From: Aristolochia californica
Taxonomy: Eukaryota > Streptophyta > Magnoliopsida > Piperales > Aristolochiaceae
Reading direction: 5' to 3'
DNA length: 64,000 nt
NCBI GenBank assembly: GCA_029961685.1
Contig: JARWKL010000001.1
Coordinates: 53,470,062 to 53,534,061, forward strand
Each line of letters begins with the position of its first letter. Position 1 is the first letter of the stretch. The notes beneath the pieces are model-generated. The model had not been told where the DNA came from. It was given only the letters and a program-made list of their open reading frames with translations, and did no database searches. The position numbers were made by a program, and so were the translations under genes. Below, piece after piece: positions 36,349-48,600 of this stretch.

Positions 36349-36761
36349 GGAAGCAAATAGAAGCTCTTCAAGCAAAAAGATAGGGATGAGAAAAAATGAG
36401 AGGCAAGAACGAATGTATCATTTGAAGGTCATGCTTTTAGAAGTCAAAAAGAAAGATGTAAGTTTCCATTTCATTCTCGAGTTTTCTAATGTTTATTTAT
36501 GAAATTGCTATATCTTTCTAATTATAATTGTATGTTAGAATTAAGCATAAACATGGGAGCAAAATATTTTTATCATAACATTAAGGTACTCAAGTTAACA
36601 CTCTATTTCATATTTCTTTTGTAGGCATGATAGGGCAAAGGTGGTCGAATCCTTGAGAAGGATATCAAGGTTTTTGCATCCTTCAATGAAGAACTATTCA
36701 AGGAAATACTCCTTTGCTCACTCTAAAAAACTTTAGGTGGCAATAGTTGACCATTTGTTCT

Positions 36762-37640
36762 TGTTGAAGAGCATATTTGGAAGAGTCTTACATGAATCTC
36801 ACAATAAGAAGTCTTACGGAGCCAAAATTATTATGAAATGAGGTCTCATAGAAGAGTTGTTGTTAAAAGATGTTTTAGTTATGTTAGTATTCTATTTATG
36901 TTCAGCTATTTAATTATGCTAAGATTTGTCTTTAAATTTTAGAGTTTGGGTGTAATTGGGATAAAGGTAGTTTAATTGTAATTCGACTCTACTATTTCCC
37001 TCTATTATAAATAGGGGTTCATATACTCATATTACAACAAGTTAGTGAAGTTTTTCCCTTTTCCAAAAATTTGACATTGTATCAAAGCAAATTCTATGAG
37101 TTGACTTGGTCAACCAATATAGATAATGTTATCACTTTCTGATTTATCATCTCTAGTAGTTTAGGTTCGTATTCTATTTTTTTTTTCTCTTTCCAATCCC
37201 AATACTCGTTGTTTTCTTGGTGTTCATACCTTCATACGAAGTTTTTTATATTTCAAATTATATATTGATGGAAAGATCTACAAGTCTACTTTCTAACGCA
37301 AAAATAATTTTCGCAATTGGAACTTTTATAAAAATATAAATCAATATTTAAAGTAATAAAGATAAGACTCCAAGAGAGGTTCGAGCAACAGTAGAAAACT
37401 TTAACTTTCGCTCGATTTTATTCCTTCAAGAACAAAACTTTATATTGATAACTATATATTAAAACAAATATATGTAAATCTATTTTCTTACCTATTCAAC
37501 CAATTCTCAATTTGAGGGTGATATCCATCTCAGAAGTCAATGGTCATGTTGTCCAAAGAAGAAAGAGTACTCAGATAGAATCTAGAAAGTTCTCCAAATA
37601 GGAATTTGTTGAGTATTTGATTAAAAAATTTCTGCGTATG
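36762..37640 (+). mobile_element. LTR, primer site and partial internal region
   Basis: LTR 36762-37076 on the plus strand (TGTTGAAGAGCA..TTTGACA), decayed primer site TTGTATCAAAGC (37077-37088), then internal sequence to about 37640 that aligns, inverted, with 7430-7970 and 35290-35818. No 3' LTR found: truncated. It ends about 200 bases before the cupin segment. Confidence 0.7.
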
Positions 37641-37829
37641 GACTGATCAATTTGGATACAAAAAATTGTAAGTTAAGGTATGCAATCATCAGAGTTTCTA
37701 TAGTCAATGTTGTTTTTAAGCTTTGTGTTTTTGTTACTTGGTTGTATATCTTCTACATTGTCAACTCCAAAAAAAATTGCTCACCTCATGAAATTATCTT
37801 GAGGTTGTACTTGGTCAAAAATTTTAAAT

Positions 37830-38170
37830 TATTTTTCTCGTGAGTTGGGTATCAAATCTTGGCCCAAGTAAGGTCGCTCTTGTTGGTCCAGCGAGAGAGT
37901 ACTTGCTTTTCTTCTTCATCGAGAACCCGTAAATAATAAATCCTTATCGACGGTATTTGTAGGTGGGGTTGTCCTTCGGGGAAATTTTCCCTCAAGTTCG
38001 ACACCCAGGAGACTTGCTATCTACTAAAAGGAAGGGTAAAGGCGTACATAAAGGACTCCTCAGAGGTCCTAGAATTCGGCGCCGGTGATCTACTCATCAT
38101 TCCGCAAGGATTGAGTTGCACCTGGGATGTCTCTATAGCCCTCGATAAGCACTATAAATTTGACTCTTAA
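37830..38170 (+). CDS. RmlC-like cupin (DUF861 type), 5' end missing or damaged
   Basis: Exon 37963-38170 ends TAA and joins a segment ending at 37867 (donor AA|GTAAGG, acceptor TTTGTAG|G, 95-bp intron). The joined part reads ELGIKSWPK, then WGCPSGKFSLKF, ETCYLLKGRVKAY, EFGAGDLLIIPQG, SCTWDVS and DKHYKFDS. This is the C-terminal two-thirds of the small plant cupin family (about 100 residues, EutQ-like beta barrel, function poorly known). The expected N-terminal strand should precede ELG, but the frame there hits a stop or needs a shift (FKLFFS then TGA), and no start codon fits. An LTR fragment lies about 200 bases upstream. Probably a truncated gene or pseudogene; an unrecognised first exon is the alternative. 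Confidence 0.7.
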
Positions 38171-38634
38171 TCCTCTTCCTCTTCCTCTTCCCTGTAATCT
38201 ATATCTCCTCCACCTCTATCTTCAAAAGTTTCACTTTTTTTCTTCATCTTTTCTAGGGGGTTAGTGCACTTTGAAAGTGCAGTGGAAAGTGAAAATGAAT
38301 TATTATTATGTGTTAGTGTGTGTAATGGAACGTATAGTGTAAAATATTTTTTTTGTTAGTGTATGCACAATGGAAAGTGTGGTGTAAATGTTACTTTTTC
38401 CCCTAGTCCAGCAATCTTTCTCTATGTTGTTGTTCTTCCTCTCTTTTTCTTCCTACTTCATCTTCTTTTGTCTATTCTCCTTTGTTTTAACATAACTCAT
38501 GCGTAGTAACCCTATGCATGCATACCTGATCTATTCCTCTCGATTGAGTTCCAATGTGGCATTTACAATCACAAGTTGCAATTTCTTTCAGCAAATCAAA
38601 GTACCAGGGCTAATCATATTCTTAGTTCAGCTTT

Positions 38635-38720
38635 GGCTTCATGTTTTAGCCCTAAGATCAACGGAATGAAATGCTGTGGCTTCAAGTTTTAGCCCTAAGA
38701 TCAACGGAATGAAATGCTGT
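38635..38720. repeat. Tandem 43-bp duplication
   Basis: TTTTAGCCCTAAGATCAACG followed by GAATGAAATGCTGTGGCTT occurs twice in a row with almost no differences. A 22-base A run starts about 55 bases downstream (about 38777). Confidence 0.75.
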
Positions 38721-38999
38721 GGCTTAATGAGCTATGGTTGCCAAAGCTGTACGTGGTTCTCTTGTCTTTACGTAAGAAAAAAAAAAAAAAAAAAAAAGTT
38801 TTGAACTCGCGGACACTGGAGAAGGAAATTTTAGATGAACACATGAGCAAATGCGATCCTTGCGTAAGCCAAAATCTCGAAATCACAGAAACTGTACTCG
38901 TAGCAGCTACAACGAATCCCCAGTGGAACGGGGATCATGCACTGATCTGCAATTTTATAATCATCGAGGAACTTGTACACTGAAATTACTGTAATTTAT

Positions 39000-39645
39000 A
39001 AGTACATACATATGTTGGATAATGAAACATAAACAATACGCATCATTTTTACAAGTACCAAGGAAGAAATTCATCGTTGATGAGATGTCCTGTCTCCAAC
39101 AATGTCGTGGATTTGATAATCCCAGAAAGGGCAACGCCCATAGCCTACACCCCATGCCGACCTCCTAAAATGCACCACACTAAAGAACATAAATAAACAT
39201 CATAAAATATACATATCCACTTTATCTCATCCAGCAAAACATGTTTAACCTATAAGCTCTCTGTTAATGCTTCAATTAGCCATAAGGGTTCAAACTTTTT
39301 TTTTTTTTTTTTTTTTTGTTTTTTGAATCTTTAACCCAAAGCCTCATATACTAAAAACAACCTCCCAAGTGGCCAAAGACCCTCTGCACATGATAAAGAA
39401 TACTTACTTAACCACACACATACAACTTGCCAATGATATTTCCCCAAGTACAAAGTTTTTTAACTTTTTATTGACACTAATTTTTTTGTAATACTCCTCA
39501 ACAAGTGCATCAAAGTAATCTAATTAGCATAGTAATATGAAGGCCATAAGTTACATCAAGCATACCGTTAAAGAGGGGGAAGAAATTTCAGTACCGTTCA
39601 AAAGGAGCTATCCACCACCCGCTGAGTATATGTGGTCACTGTCTT
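39000..39645 (-). other. Probable 3' UTR and flank of the WD40 gene
   Basis: No gene on either strand. A 20-base-plus T run lies at about 39298-39318 (on +). AATAAA-like signals on the minus strand are plentiful and none stands out. Confidence 0.35.
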
Positions 39646-42600
39646 TTAGCACTCCAAGGCGTATGTCTGGACCTAGGCACAACACAAAAGTACAAAGCAT
39701 AATCAAGTATCATGTCATTGCATGATAAAGAGAAAAAATAAAATAAAGTGGCAACCATATGCTTTTTTATTTTTTAAAAAAATATATGACTATGCCACTA
39801 GTTTGATCCTCAGATGCCTAGCATATTTCAAGCTAGCATCTAGAAACATGAACCAAAGGATAGAGATTATCACTCTTCTTAAAATAGACTCCACAAGATA
39901 TATTGAAAATCCTATGGGGCAGCTATTCCATATCAAAAACGTCGCTAGAAACCTTTTCATGACAAAGTGGAAGTCATAGAATCTATCTTACAAAGCAGAA
40001 TAAAGAAACTTCTTTCAAAACTAATATAACATCTTCAGCAGATGGATTCATTTTAAACAAAATGGATGGATGGAATTAAAACTTTTACTTAATAAAAAAA
40101 AAAAAAACTGAGTCCATTTTGTCTTGTTTTCAACATATACGTAGTCCATCAATGTTCCACAGCTTCACAATGTACTCCACAATAACTAACAGAGGCTTTG
40201 TATGCTTAAAGACTTACTATAAACAGTGCAGCAATATTTCATTGCCATAAGAATAGGATGACCAAATTGAAGACCAAGTCTTACCTCAAGCATATTCTCC
40301 TCAAGAAAGAAATTTGAGCTTGAACAACTTGAGCCATGAAAACCACCACACTGAAGGATTCGAAGCTTCCCCTCCTGTAAAAGCATTTTCAGGAGCAAAG
40401 AAATCAACAAACATGAGAAATAAAAATCTATCCAAGGCTGACAAGTACATTATCCAAATGTTTACCTTAGTTCCATACACAAGGCCTCCGCCAACCAAGG
40501 GATGAAAGCATGCAACATTAACTTCATCTTCTGCACTAGGTAGAACTCGCACTAGCTCCATATCGGAAACTCTATACACCTGAAAGTGCATCAGAAAGGC
40601 AAAATTTTACAAATTTAATGCTAGTTCCTATAAAACTAAACCTTGCACCAAAATACACACTGACTATCAATCATTATTATCAGTTTTTGCTGATTTTGGC
40701 CTGTTATCTGTTGATCATTTTCTTGTATTTTTCTTCTATTTGTTTGCTTTTAGCTGGTAGATGTGCTGATTTTTGTTGGCCTTGCTTGTATGGAGGCCCT
40801 TCTGTAACATTCTTTTTCTTCTTCTCTTTAATGATATCTTCATCATTCCAAAAATAAATACAAGGCAAAATTTTCTCATTAATTAAGAGTGCACTTTTGC
40901 CAATAGGACACCATAAGAAAAAAGTGCAAATAAAAAAATTTTGTTTGACCATAACATTCTGGCATTTGTGCCGGTTTTAAGGCATGGGAAATGTTTCACC
41001 CTAATTTCTCCAATCCCACAAGGGGTTGAAGGAAATAGGAAAACTTATTCCTATACTCCATTGGGAAAGGATGAAAAAAAATAAACAGGGAAAGGCACAA
41101 ATGCAAGAAAACAGGTCAAAGTGAACTTATCTGCCACTAGAAAAATTTTCCAATGAGAAAATTGGCCAAGAGGAAAACAATTTTTCCATCATTGTTTTCC
41201 TGTGATGGCACAAATGTTCCCAAAATGTTGAGAACGGAAACAAAAGAATTAGAAAAATTACAAGATTAAACCTGAAAAGCATTCCATTTAACACACTACA
41301 TTCCCTTATGTATGATGGGTAAAGAATACTCAACCAGTAAACATTCTACCTCCAGAATTGTGTATATTGGTATCGTTGTTTCACCATCAACAACAATGCT
41401 TCTCAAGAGTGAACTATGTCGCCGTCCATATGCCAACAATATGTGTTCTGATGTGGGAGAGAACTGCAAAGATAAGCAGAGCATAAAAACAACTTCAATG
41501 GCACATTTCAAGTTTGTATCTCAGCACTAAACTGACGGCAATGCCACAAAATATTCCAAACACTATGATAATAAAGATGTTTACTGAAGGGGGAAAATGC
41601 ACTTAACCAGTTCTACAAATGAACAGACCTGAATTGAAGTCAAACAATGAGCTGCTCTTATTGCCCTTGATGCAAGAACAGTTCCAAAACTATAAAATTC
41701 AAGAAAAACTGTCAAATTTGAGGGATTTCAAGCCTGACTATTTACATAGTGACTAGAATAACACAAGCATACAAGATGCAGAGATCAGGGTTTGAAGCTT
41801 TACGTTGATTCCTCTAGGGAATAAATGCGAAGCTCATACATGACTTGGCGAGCTGAAATAGGATGCCTTGTAGGTGATGTCGAAGCTGCTACCTCATCGT
41901 GCACCTGCGAGGGTAATCCAGGATCAGCTTCCATATGAGGAAGCACACATGCAACACATGCTGCTAAAAATCTCCCACATGGTGAAAAGTGGGCACCCAT
42001 CTCACTGCCATCAGAATGTTTATATGTTAAAACAACAAACAGAAAAGCAAAATGATGATACTCACGGAAACTTAATATGCTGTTTGAGAATTAAATCAGA
42101 TATTTAAAAAATGGTCAGGCATCCCATCGTTAGGATACATATGTTTTTTTTAGACTATCATCTTAGAATATAAAAGTACAAGTTTTATCTTCTTATTGTC
42201 ATCAAACTTAGTCAATTTGCCTTAACTTCAATTATTGACTACCAAAAAAGTAACAATCTATTTACAAGATATGATTAAAGTTCTATACCTGCAAAGGACA
42301 GCATGTGGTATAGTTAAACGGCATATGTCTGCATCAAGTGGAGTACAAGGATACCGTATGTTATGTGGCCAGATTCTCAGCTTCACAGTACAGGGTAGCT
42401 CCGCAGCAGCTGCAGCAGCCAGTGATGTGGTAAGCTCAGGTGGTTGAGGGTCTGCATCATCATTACCAATATGAAAGGTAGTTCCTTCCCCAGATGCAGC
42501 AGGAGCCACCAAACGAGACCGTGAACGATGCCGAGAAGCTGACCGTACTCCAGTTGTCCTGGACTGGCTAAAACCAGCTCCCATTGACAATGATGCTGAG

Positions 42601-45600
42601 GTAGTTTCCAAATTACGAACAGCAGACATTAGGTTAGAAGTGAGACAATCTGGCCCACTTACTGACCCTACTCCAGTTGCCCTGGATTGGCTAAAACCAG
42701 CTGCAGTTGACAATGATGCTGAGGTAGCCTCCAAATTACGAACAGCAGACATTAGATTAGAAGTGGGACAATCTGATCCACTTCCTCTAACCCCAACTGA
42801 ATTCTCTTGAGCACCACCACTAAGAGGTAACACAGGCAGTAATCCAGCATGATTTTGTCCCATTAACCACCCCTGAAGAAATGGTAGCTCCCAACATGTT
42901 GGATCACCAAAAGGCAAGAACTGATGAAGTTGCCCAAAGTCAACATTTCTGAGAAGCATCTGGAAATCTGCATTGCTATTAAGGTTTGACGGATGAATTG
43001 TGGAGGACATCTCAGTTAACAACCTAGCTTGCCTGATTGGAGTATGTGGAGCACCTCCATTAGACTGGTCACCTCTTATTGGAAGGACATTGGCATCATC
43101 AGATCTCTCTGCTATTCCAGGAGAACTACTTTCTTGAATACCAGTTGTTTCCGTTGTGTCCATGGCATCAGAAAAGTTAGTCTCCCTTTCACTCATCAGG
43201 CCATCAGTAGTTGTATCTTCTAGTATTGGATTTGAGGAAGATGGCATCAAAGGAGACATTTCCATCGGGGAGATCAAATAGTCGTGATGACTTGACATAT
43301 TTGAATCTATTTGTGTGTGAACTGAACCTGATGAATCCTCATTCCTTTGCATGTTAGTCAAGGTCATACCTCGAGTATCATTTAGCAAAGAGTTACTTCC
43401 ATATTGCCGTAGAAAAGTAGGCCAGAGCAAACATGGTAAAGGGACAAGGGGAACTCTGGCTTCCTGATTTGAACCAACTCTTGGTGGAACATTTGCAAAT
43501 AATACTGCAGGAGGAGGGTAATGCAAGTAGCCTGGACATGTTGCCAGTGTCATCGGGAAATCAGGAGAGTTAAGGTCATTGACCTGTAAGTAGTCAAACA
43601 ATTAGATTTTTTTTTAAATGGAACCAGTTAGAAATATGAACATGAAGAAAACAAATAAATGACATAAAGTTAAAAGTAGGTCTCATAACTATTTCACCTC
43701 AGCAGTTAAAAGAAATGGTGCAGCATATGGATGAAAATGCACAGCTCTCAATGAGCGTCGTGTCTTCAATACAATGGTGGGTGAAGATGTCTCCCCCCTC
43801 CTGTTATAGTGCCATATATAGAGCTGTATAATGCAGAAATGAAAATTTCCAAATTTTAAAAATTTATGAAATTATACACATTTAATTGTAAAACCAGAAA
43901 GATAACTTCTTTTAATGCAAATTTGATAAAATTCCTTACCTTGTGCCCTGAGGCCACTGCTAGAAGTTCCCCCTGAGCATGGAAAGCAATAGAAGCAATA
44001 GGGCGATCTGCTTTGCAAGAAAAAAGAGTAAAATATAGATCAAAATGCCAAACAATTATGAATAAGCACTGGCCAAGTTTTAGTTAAATAAGAAAATGAA
44101 CATAGTACATACAGAAGTCACGGAATCCAATGCACTCAGAAGTACTAGCATCCCATAATCGAACTTCATGATCTAAACTTCCACTTGCAAGAATTTCAGG
44201 ATGTACTGGGTGAAATCGAACCTAAAAGCAACAGAGTACAAAAAGTTTACTTATTTAACAGTGATAATGAGCCCATGCAGTTTCTAAAGAAAAACCAGCA
44301 GAAAGTAATAGATAAAGCTTTGCAAGTATATAAAGGGATTGGGGGCAGAGAGAGAGAAAGAGAGGAATCTAAGGAAACAACAAAAAGTTAGCATGATAAA
44401 AAATAAAGAACTCATTTAAGAGAATATAAATGTGAAAAGATGTAAAATAAGAGAAGAAATAAGAGAGAGAGAGAGAGCATTGAACGGCACTCAATGGGGT
44501 GAGTTCGACCCCCTCTTCCATTTTATTTCACTTAGGGGGGTTTAGTCTACAATGAACTTGAAATGAAGTTAAGATTTCAATTCATCTTAAATGAATTGAT
44601 TCAACTTCAACTCATCCTTAGGTGTTAGTGTAGACGAGTTCAAGTGCACTAGAAAACAGATTCCAATGTTAGTGCCCCAAAATGAAAAATATGATATAAA
44701 CAAGAGAATGAGTAACTTTTTATAATATACTTAAATAGAATGTATACCTAAACAGATAATTAACCAAAATAAACATGATTACTACACTTATAAGTGGTTT
44801 AATGTGTAGTATTAAAATATATTAATAAACTATGAAAGACTATATTATATTACTTAATGATTACAGTTTATTATAAATTAATATAATAATTACAGGTGAC
44901 TAGAATAAATTATAAAAAATAAAAAAATAAAAAATAACATAAGTGAATATAATAAATAAATAAATAAATTATTTTTTTAATAACATAAGATATATTTTAA
45001 CATTAAAATCACTAATTTAATACAGTAATAAAAATAAAAATAAAAAAAATATATATATATATTATTTTATCAATAACATAATATATATTTGTATGTATTA
45101 TTAATTAATAATATATTTCCATAAATTTAAAACCATTGGTTTAATTAATTATAGCAATGGGATAATGAAACCAAAACAATTTATCAAATGTTTACTTTAA
45201 CAATATTTTAATTACGACTATTAAATCACTAATTTAATACAGTAATTACAAAATGAATATACTGAATAAATAAAAACAATTAATTTATAAATAATAAAAT
45301 ATGGATTATTTTACAAAATAAATATAATGAAGTTATGATGCTGGTTTAATTTTTCCTAAGTTGGGAAAAATTAAACCAGCGTCGTCTTCCTCACAGCGCC
45401 GATAATGATGGGAGACAACGGCAGGCCAGCAAGCAACGGCGATGGCGCTCCGACGACAAGCCAAGAGGGAGAAGAGAGGGAGGCCGAGAAGCTCTACGAC
45501 GGAGCAGTGCACGGCTCTGCGACAGAGGCTCGGCCTCCCGTGCACTGCGATGGAGGCCGAGAGGGAGAAGCTAGAGGGTAAAAAATTTGGGGGAGGAAGG

Positions 45601-48600
45601 CCGAGAAGGGAGAAAAGTCGAAAGGGAGAAGAGAGTGGGAGAAGCAGACGAGAGAGGGAGAAGGGAGAAGAAGCAGAGAGGGAGAAGAGAGCAGGATAAA
45701 AAAAAAAATTGGGAGAGGAAGGCCGAGAGAGGGAGAACAGAGCGAAATGAGGAAGGAGAGACATGTCCCGCGCGATCGCTTCATGTGAATGATTTGCAAG
45801 ACAGGTATGAAACATGATTCCCTGATTTTTACCTGAGAAGATTATTTGGCGTGATTCAAATGAAGAGGCGCTCATTCACCACTAATAGCCTAATCGAATG
45901 AACGGAGTAATGCTCAGGTAATTCATCTTTACAAACTTATATAGAAAATATAAAATAACTAAAATATCCCTACTTGATATTTAACACCCCCTCAAGTTGG
46001 AGCATATATGTCCAAAAGCCCCAGTTTATTACAAAATATCCCAAACTCATGTTCATCCAAATTTTTGGAAAAGAAATCACAAGTTGGCTACTAGATTGAA
46101 CATAAGGGGTAACAATTTCCCTCCCTATTACAGAATCTTGGATGAAGTGGTAGTCGACCTCTATATGATTTGTTCATCAATGAAAATAGTTGCCTAGTGT
46201 TATGGTCCTGGGTTAAGTACCTATGTCTTTTGCTCCTAACAGGTCGGTCTTTTGGGTAGTATTGGTTAGGTGCTTAACATTTGGTATCAGAGCTAGCTCC
46301 CTCGTCGCACTTTCGAATCTCGGAGGGGGCGACTGCGAAGGGGGCAACCTATGCGGAGGGGGCGACCTTGACGGAGTAGGCCACCGCACGTGCAGAGGGG
46401 GTGACCTTGGCGGAGTGGGACGTCACTAGAGTGGGCCGTCGCAAGTGGGCCGACTTCTGGATGTGATGTTATGGTCTTGGGTTAAGTACCTATGTCTTTC
46501 GCTCCTAACAGGCCGATCTTTTGGGTAGTATTGGCTAGGTGCTTAACACCTAGTTATCACAATATATGATCATGGGGAATTGACTTAAACCACATTAGTT
46601 AACTTATAGAGTGTGTCATAGCTCTATATTCAGCTCTTATAATCTTCAGTTGAATGGGCCACCACATTTTGTTTGTTAATCTTCCAACTAAATAATTTTT
46701 TCTCCCACAACCACACAATACCTAGTAGTAGACTTCCTATCCAGCTTAGATCCAACATAATTTGCATCTAAGAAAGACTCTATCTATAAATGACTATGGG
46801 GTTCAAAGAACAATCTTTTTCCAAGCGACCCTTTTTAAGTATTTCTTTGAGCAACTTCCAAATTAACTTCCCAACCACCCTCTGATACATTGTTTAATCT
46901 TTGAGCTCATCACTACTCTCATTATGAAATATCATTACCAACCACTATCGGTGTCTCTACAAGTTTAGCACCTAATACGTCATATTCCTAGAACACATAC
47001 GTAACATACTTCCTTTATGTTAAGACAATTCATCGAGCAACTTCTATACCAATGAAGTATTTCAGTGAACCCAAATATTTGGTTTCGAAATGTTTAGCCA
47101 AATGCTCCTTCACTTCTTCAATCCCCTATTTGTCACTCCCTAACAAAATGATATCATCAACATACACAAGCAATACTACAATTCTAGATGCTCTCTTCAT
47201 AATGAAGAGTGAGTGATCACAATGACTACGAGAGAAACCATAGATTGTACTATGTGGTTGAACTTCTCAAACCACACACCCTAGGACTTTGCTTGAGGCT
47301 TAGATTACCTTCTTTAATCTACACACTTTCCCAGTCTTTCCCTGAATAACATACCCTACAATTTGCTTTGTATACACTTCTTCTTCTATATCACCATATA
47401 TGAAGACATTTTTACTATCTAGCTGAAACAATGATCATCCCTGATTAACAACTACAGATACAAGAATTATGAGAAAAGGTCAATCCAACAACAGCTAATA
47501 AGGTCCCAAACACATTGACACCATAGATCTGAGTATACCTCTTAGCCACAAGTCTGGCTTTATATATGACAAGAGACCTATCTACTTTATATTTCACATT
47601 ACACACCTAGCAACACCCCACAACTGCAACATCAGATGTGGATTACATAATGTCCATGTACCTCTATCACATAAAGCATCCATCTAAACATCCATAGTTT
47701 GCTTCCATTGAGGAGATACCAGGGCCTCTTGCACTGAAGAAAGAATGGCACAGGAAGACAAGGACATAGCAAATTTTTGAATTGATTAGAAACAGAACAA
47801 AACGAGAAAGAGTATATTGAATAGACACACAGACACCTTTTCAAAGCACAATAGGAAAATCTACATCACTTACATCAAGAGCCGCAGACAAAGAGGTTTC
47901 CAATATATTAGTGCAAAAAATGCAAAGAGACGCATCAAACTGGGTTTTTATTTCACAATAAAAGTTTTGAAATACTTTTTGACTTCTCCTATCGGAGATA
48001 CACCCAAGTAGCACGACTAAAATCATCAATAAACGAAACAAAGTACTAATAGTCAACAACATTAGGAACTGGACATCATCCCCGGACATCTAAATGTACT
48101 ACCTCAAATGGATTACTACTTCTTGATCGAAATTCTAAACAAGAAAAAGATCAACTTTTAACCCTAAACAAGTGAAATTCTCCAAAAAACAGGCTAACGC
48201 CAACCTTCCTAGAGTTGATGCAGACACCAAGCACAGGGTTAACCTTGCACACACTTCAACTGGGAAAAACTCAAGGCACAACCCTCTTGAGGCAGTAATT
48301 AAGCATGAAACTGCTCAATTGGCAGTACAAGCCATCAACCCTAGGGTTATGGGACAAAAAATAAAGTGGAAAAATCAAACCTCGACTTCAGATCAATATT
48401 AAATCCTGAAATCCCTTTTCCCTGGAGAACAAGAAAATCAGAAAATGAGAGGAAAAGTATTCCACAACCTCCGAATCAAGACCTTAATGCTCTAATACCA
48501 TGTGAAAAGATGCAAAATAAGAGAAGAAATAAAAGAGAAAGAGAAAAGAGAGAGATAGAAAAACAAGAGTTCATTGAAAAGCACTCGACGAGGGTGAGTT

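Larger units (their letters stand above)
33379..36430 (+). pseudogene. Coding-like sequence split by the LTR element
   Basis: Left of the insertion, one frame reads IHRSDDIARKITSELNSAGE up to the target site. Right of it (from 36354), the same frame continues QIEALQAKR and then a stop; another frame goes on MRKNERQERMYHLKVML to a good donor (GAT|GTAAGT near 36458). The composition is typical of a coiled-coil protein. No family recognised. The frame is continuous across the target duplication, but stops on both sides suggest a relic. Confidence 0.35.

Noticed and set aside
42235..42447. A 70-codon + strand ORF
   Set aside because: Antisense to the large WD40 gene exon and its Ala run.
45333..45875. 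A 180-codon minus-strand ORF
   Set aside because: Composition is low-complexity Ser/Leu/Pro produced by GA-rich repeats; overlapping frames on both strands show the same pattern, and it lies inside DNA inserted in an LTR.
46223..46429. A Gly-rich 68-codon ORF in the TRIM
   Set aside because: Created by GGGGGCGAC-like repeats and runs over LTR, primer site and interior.
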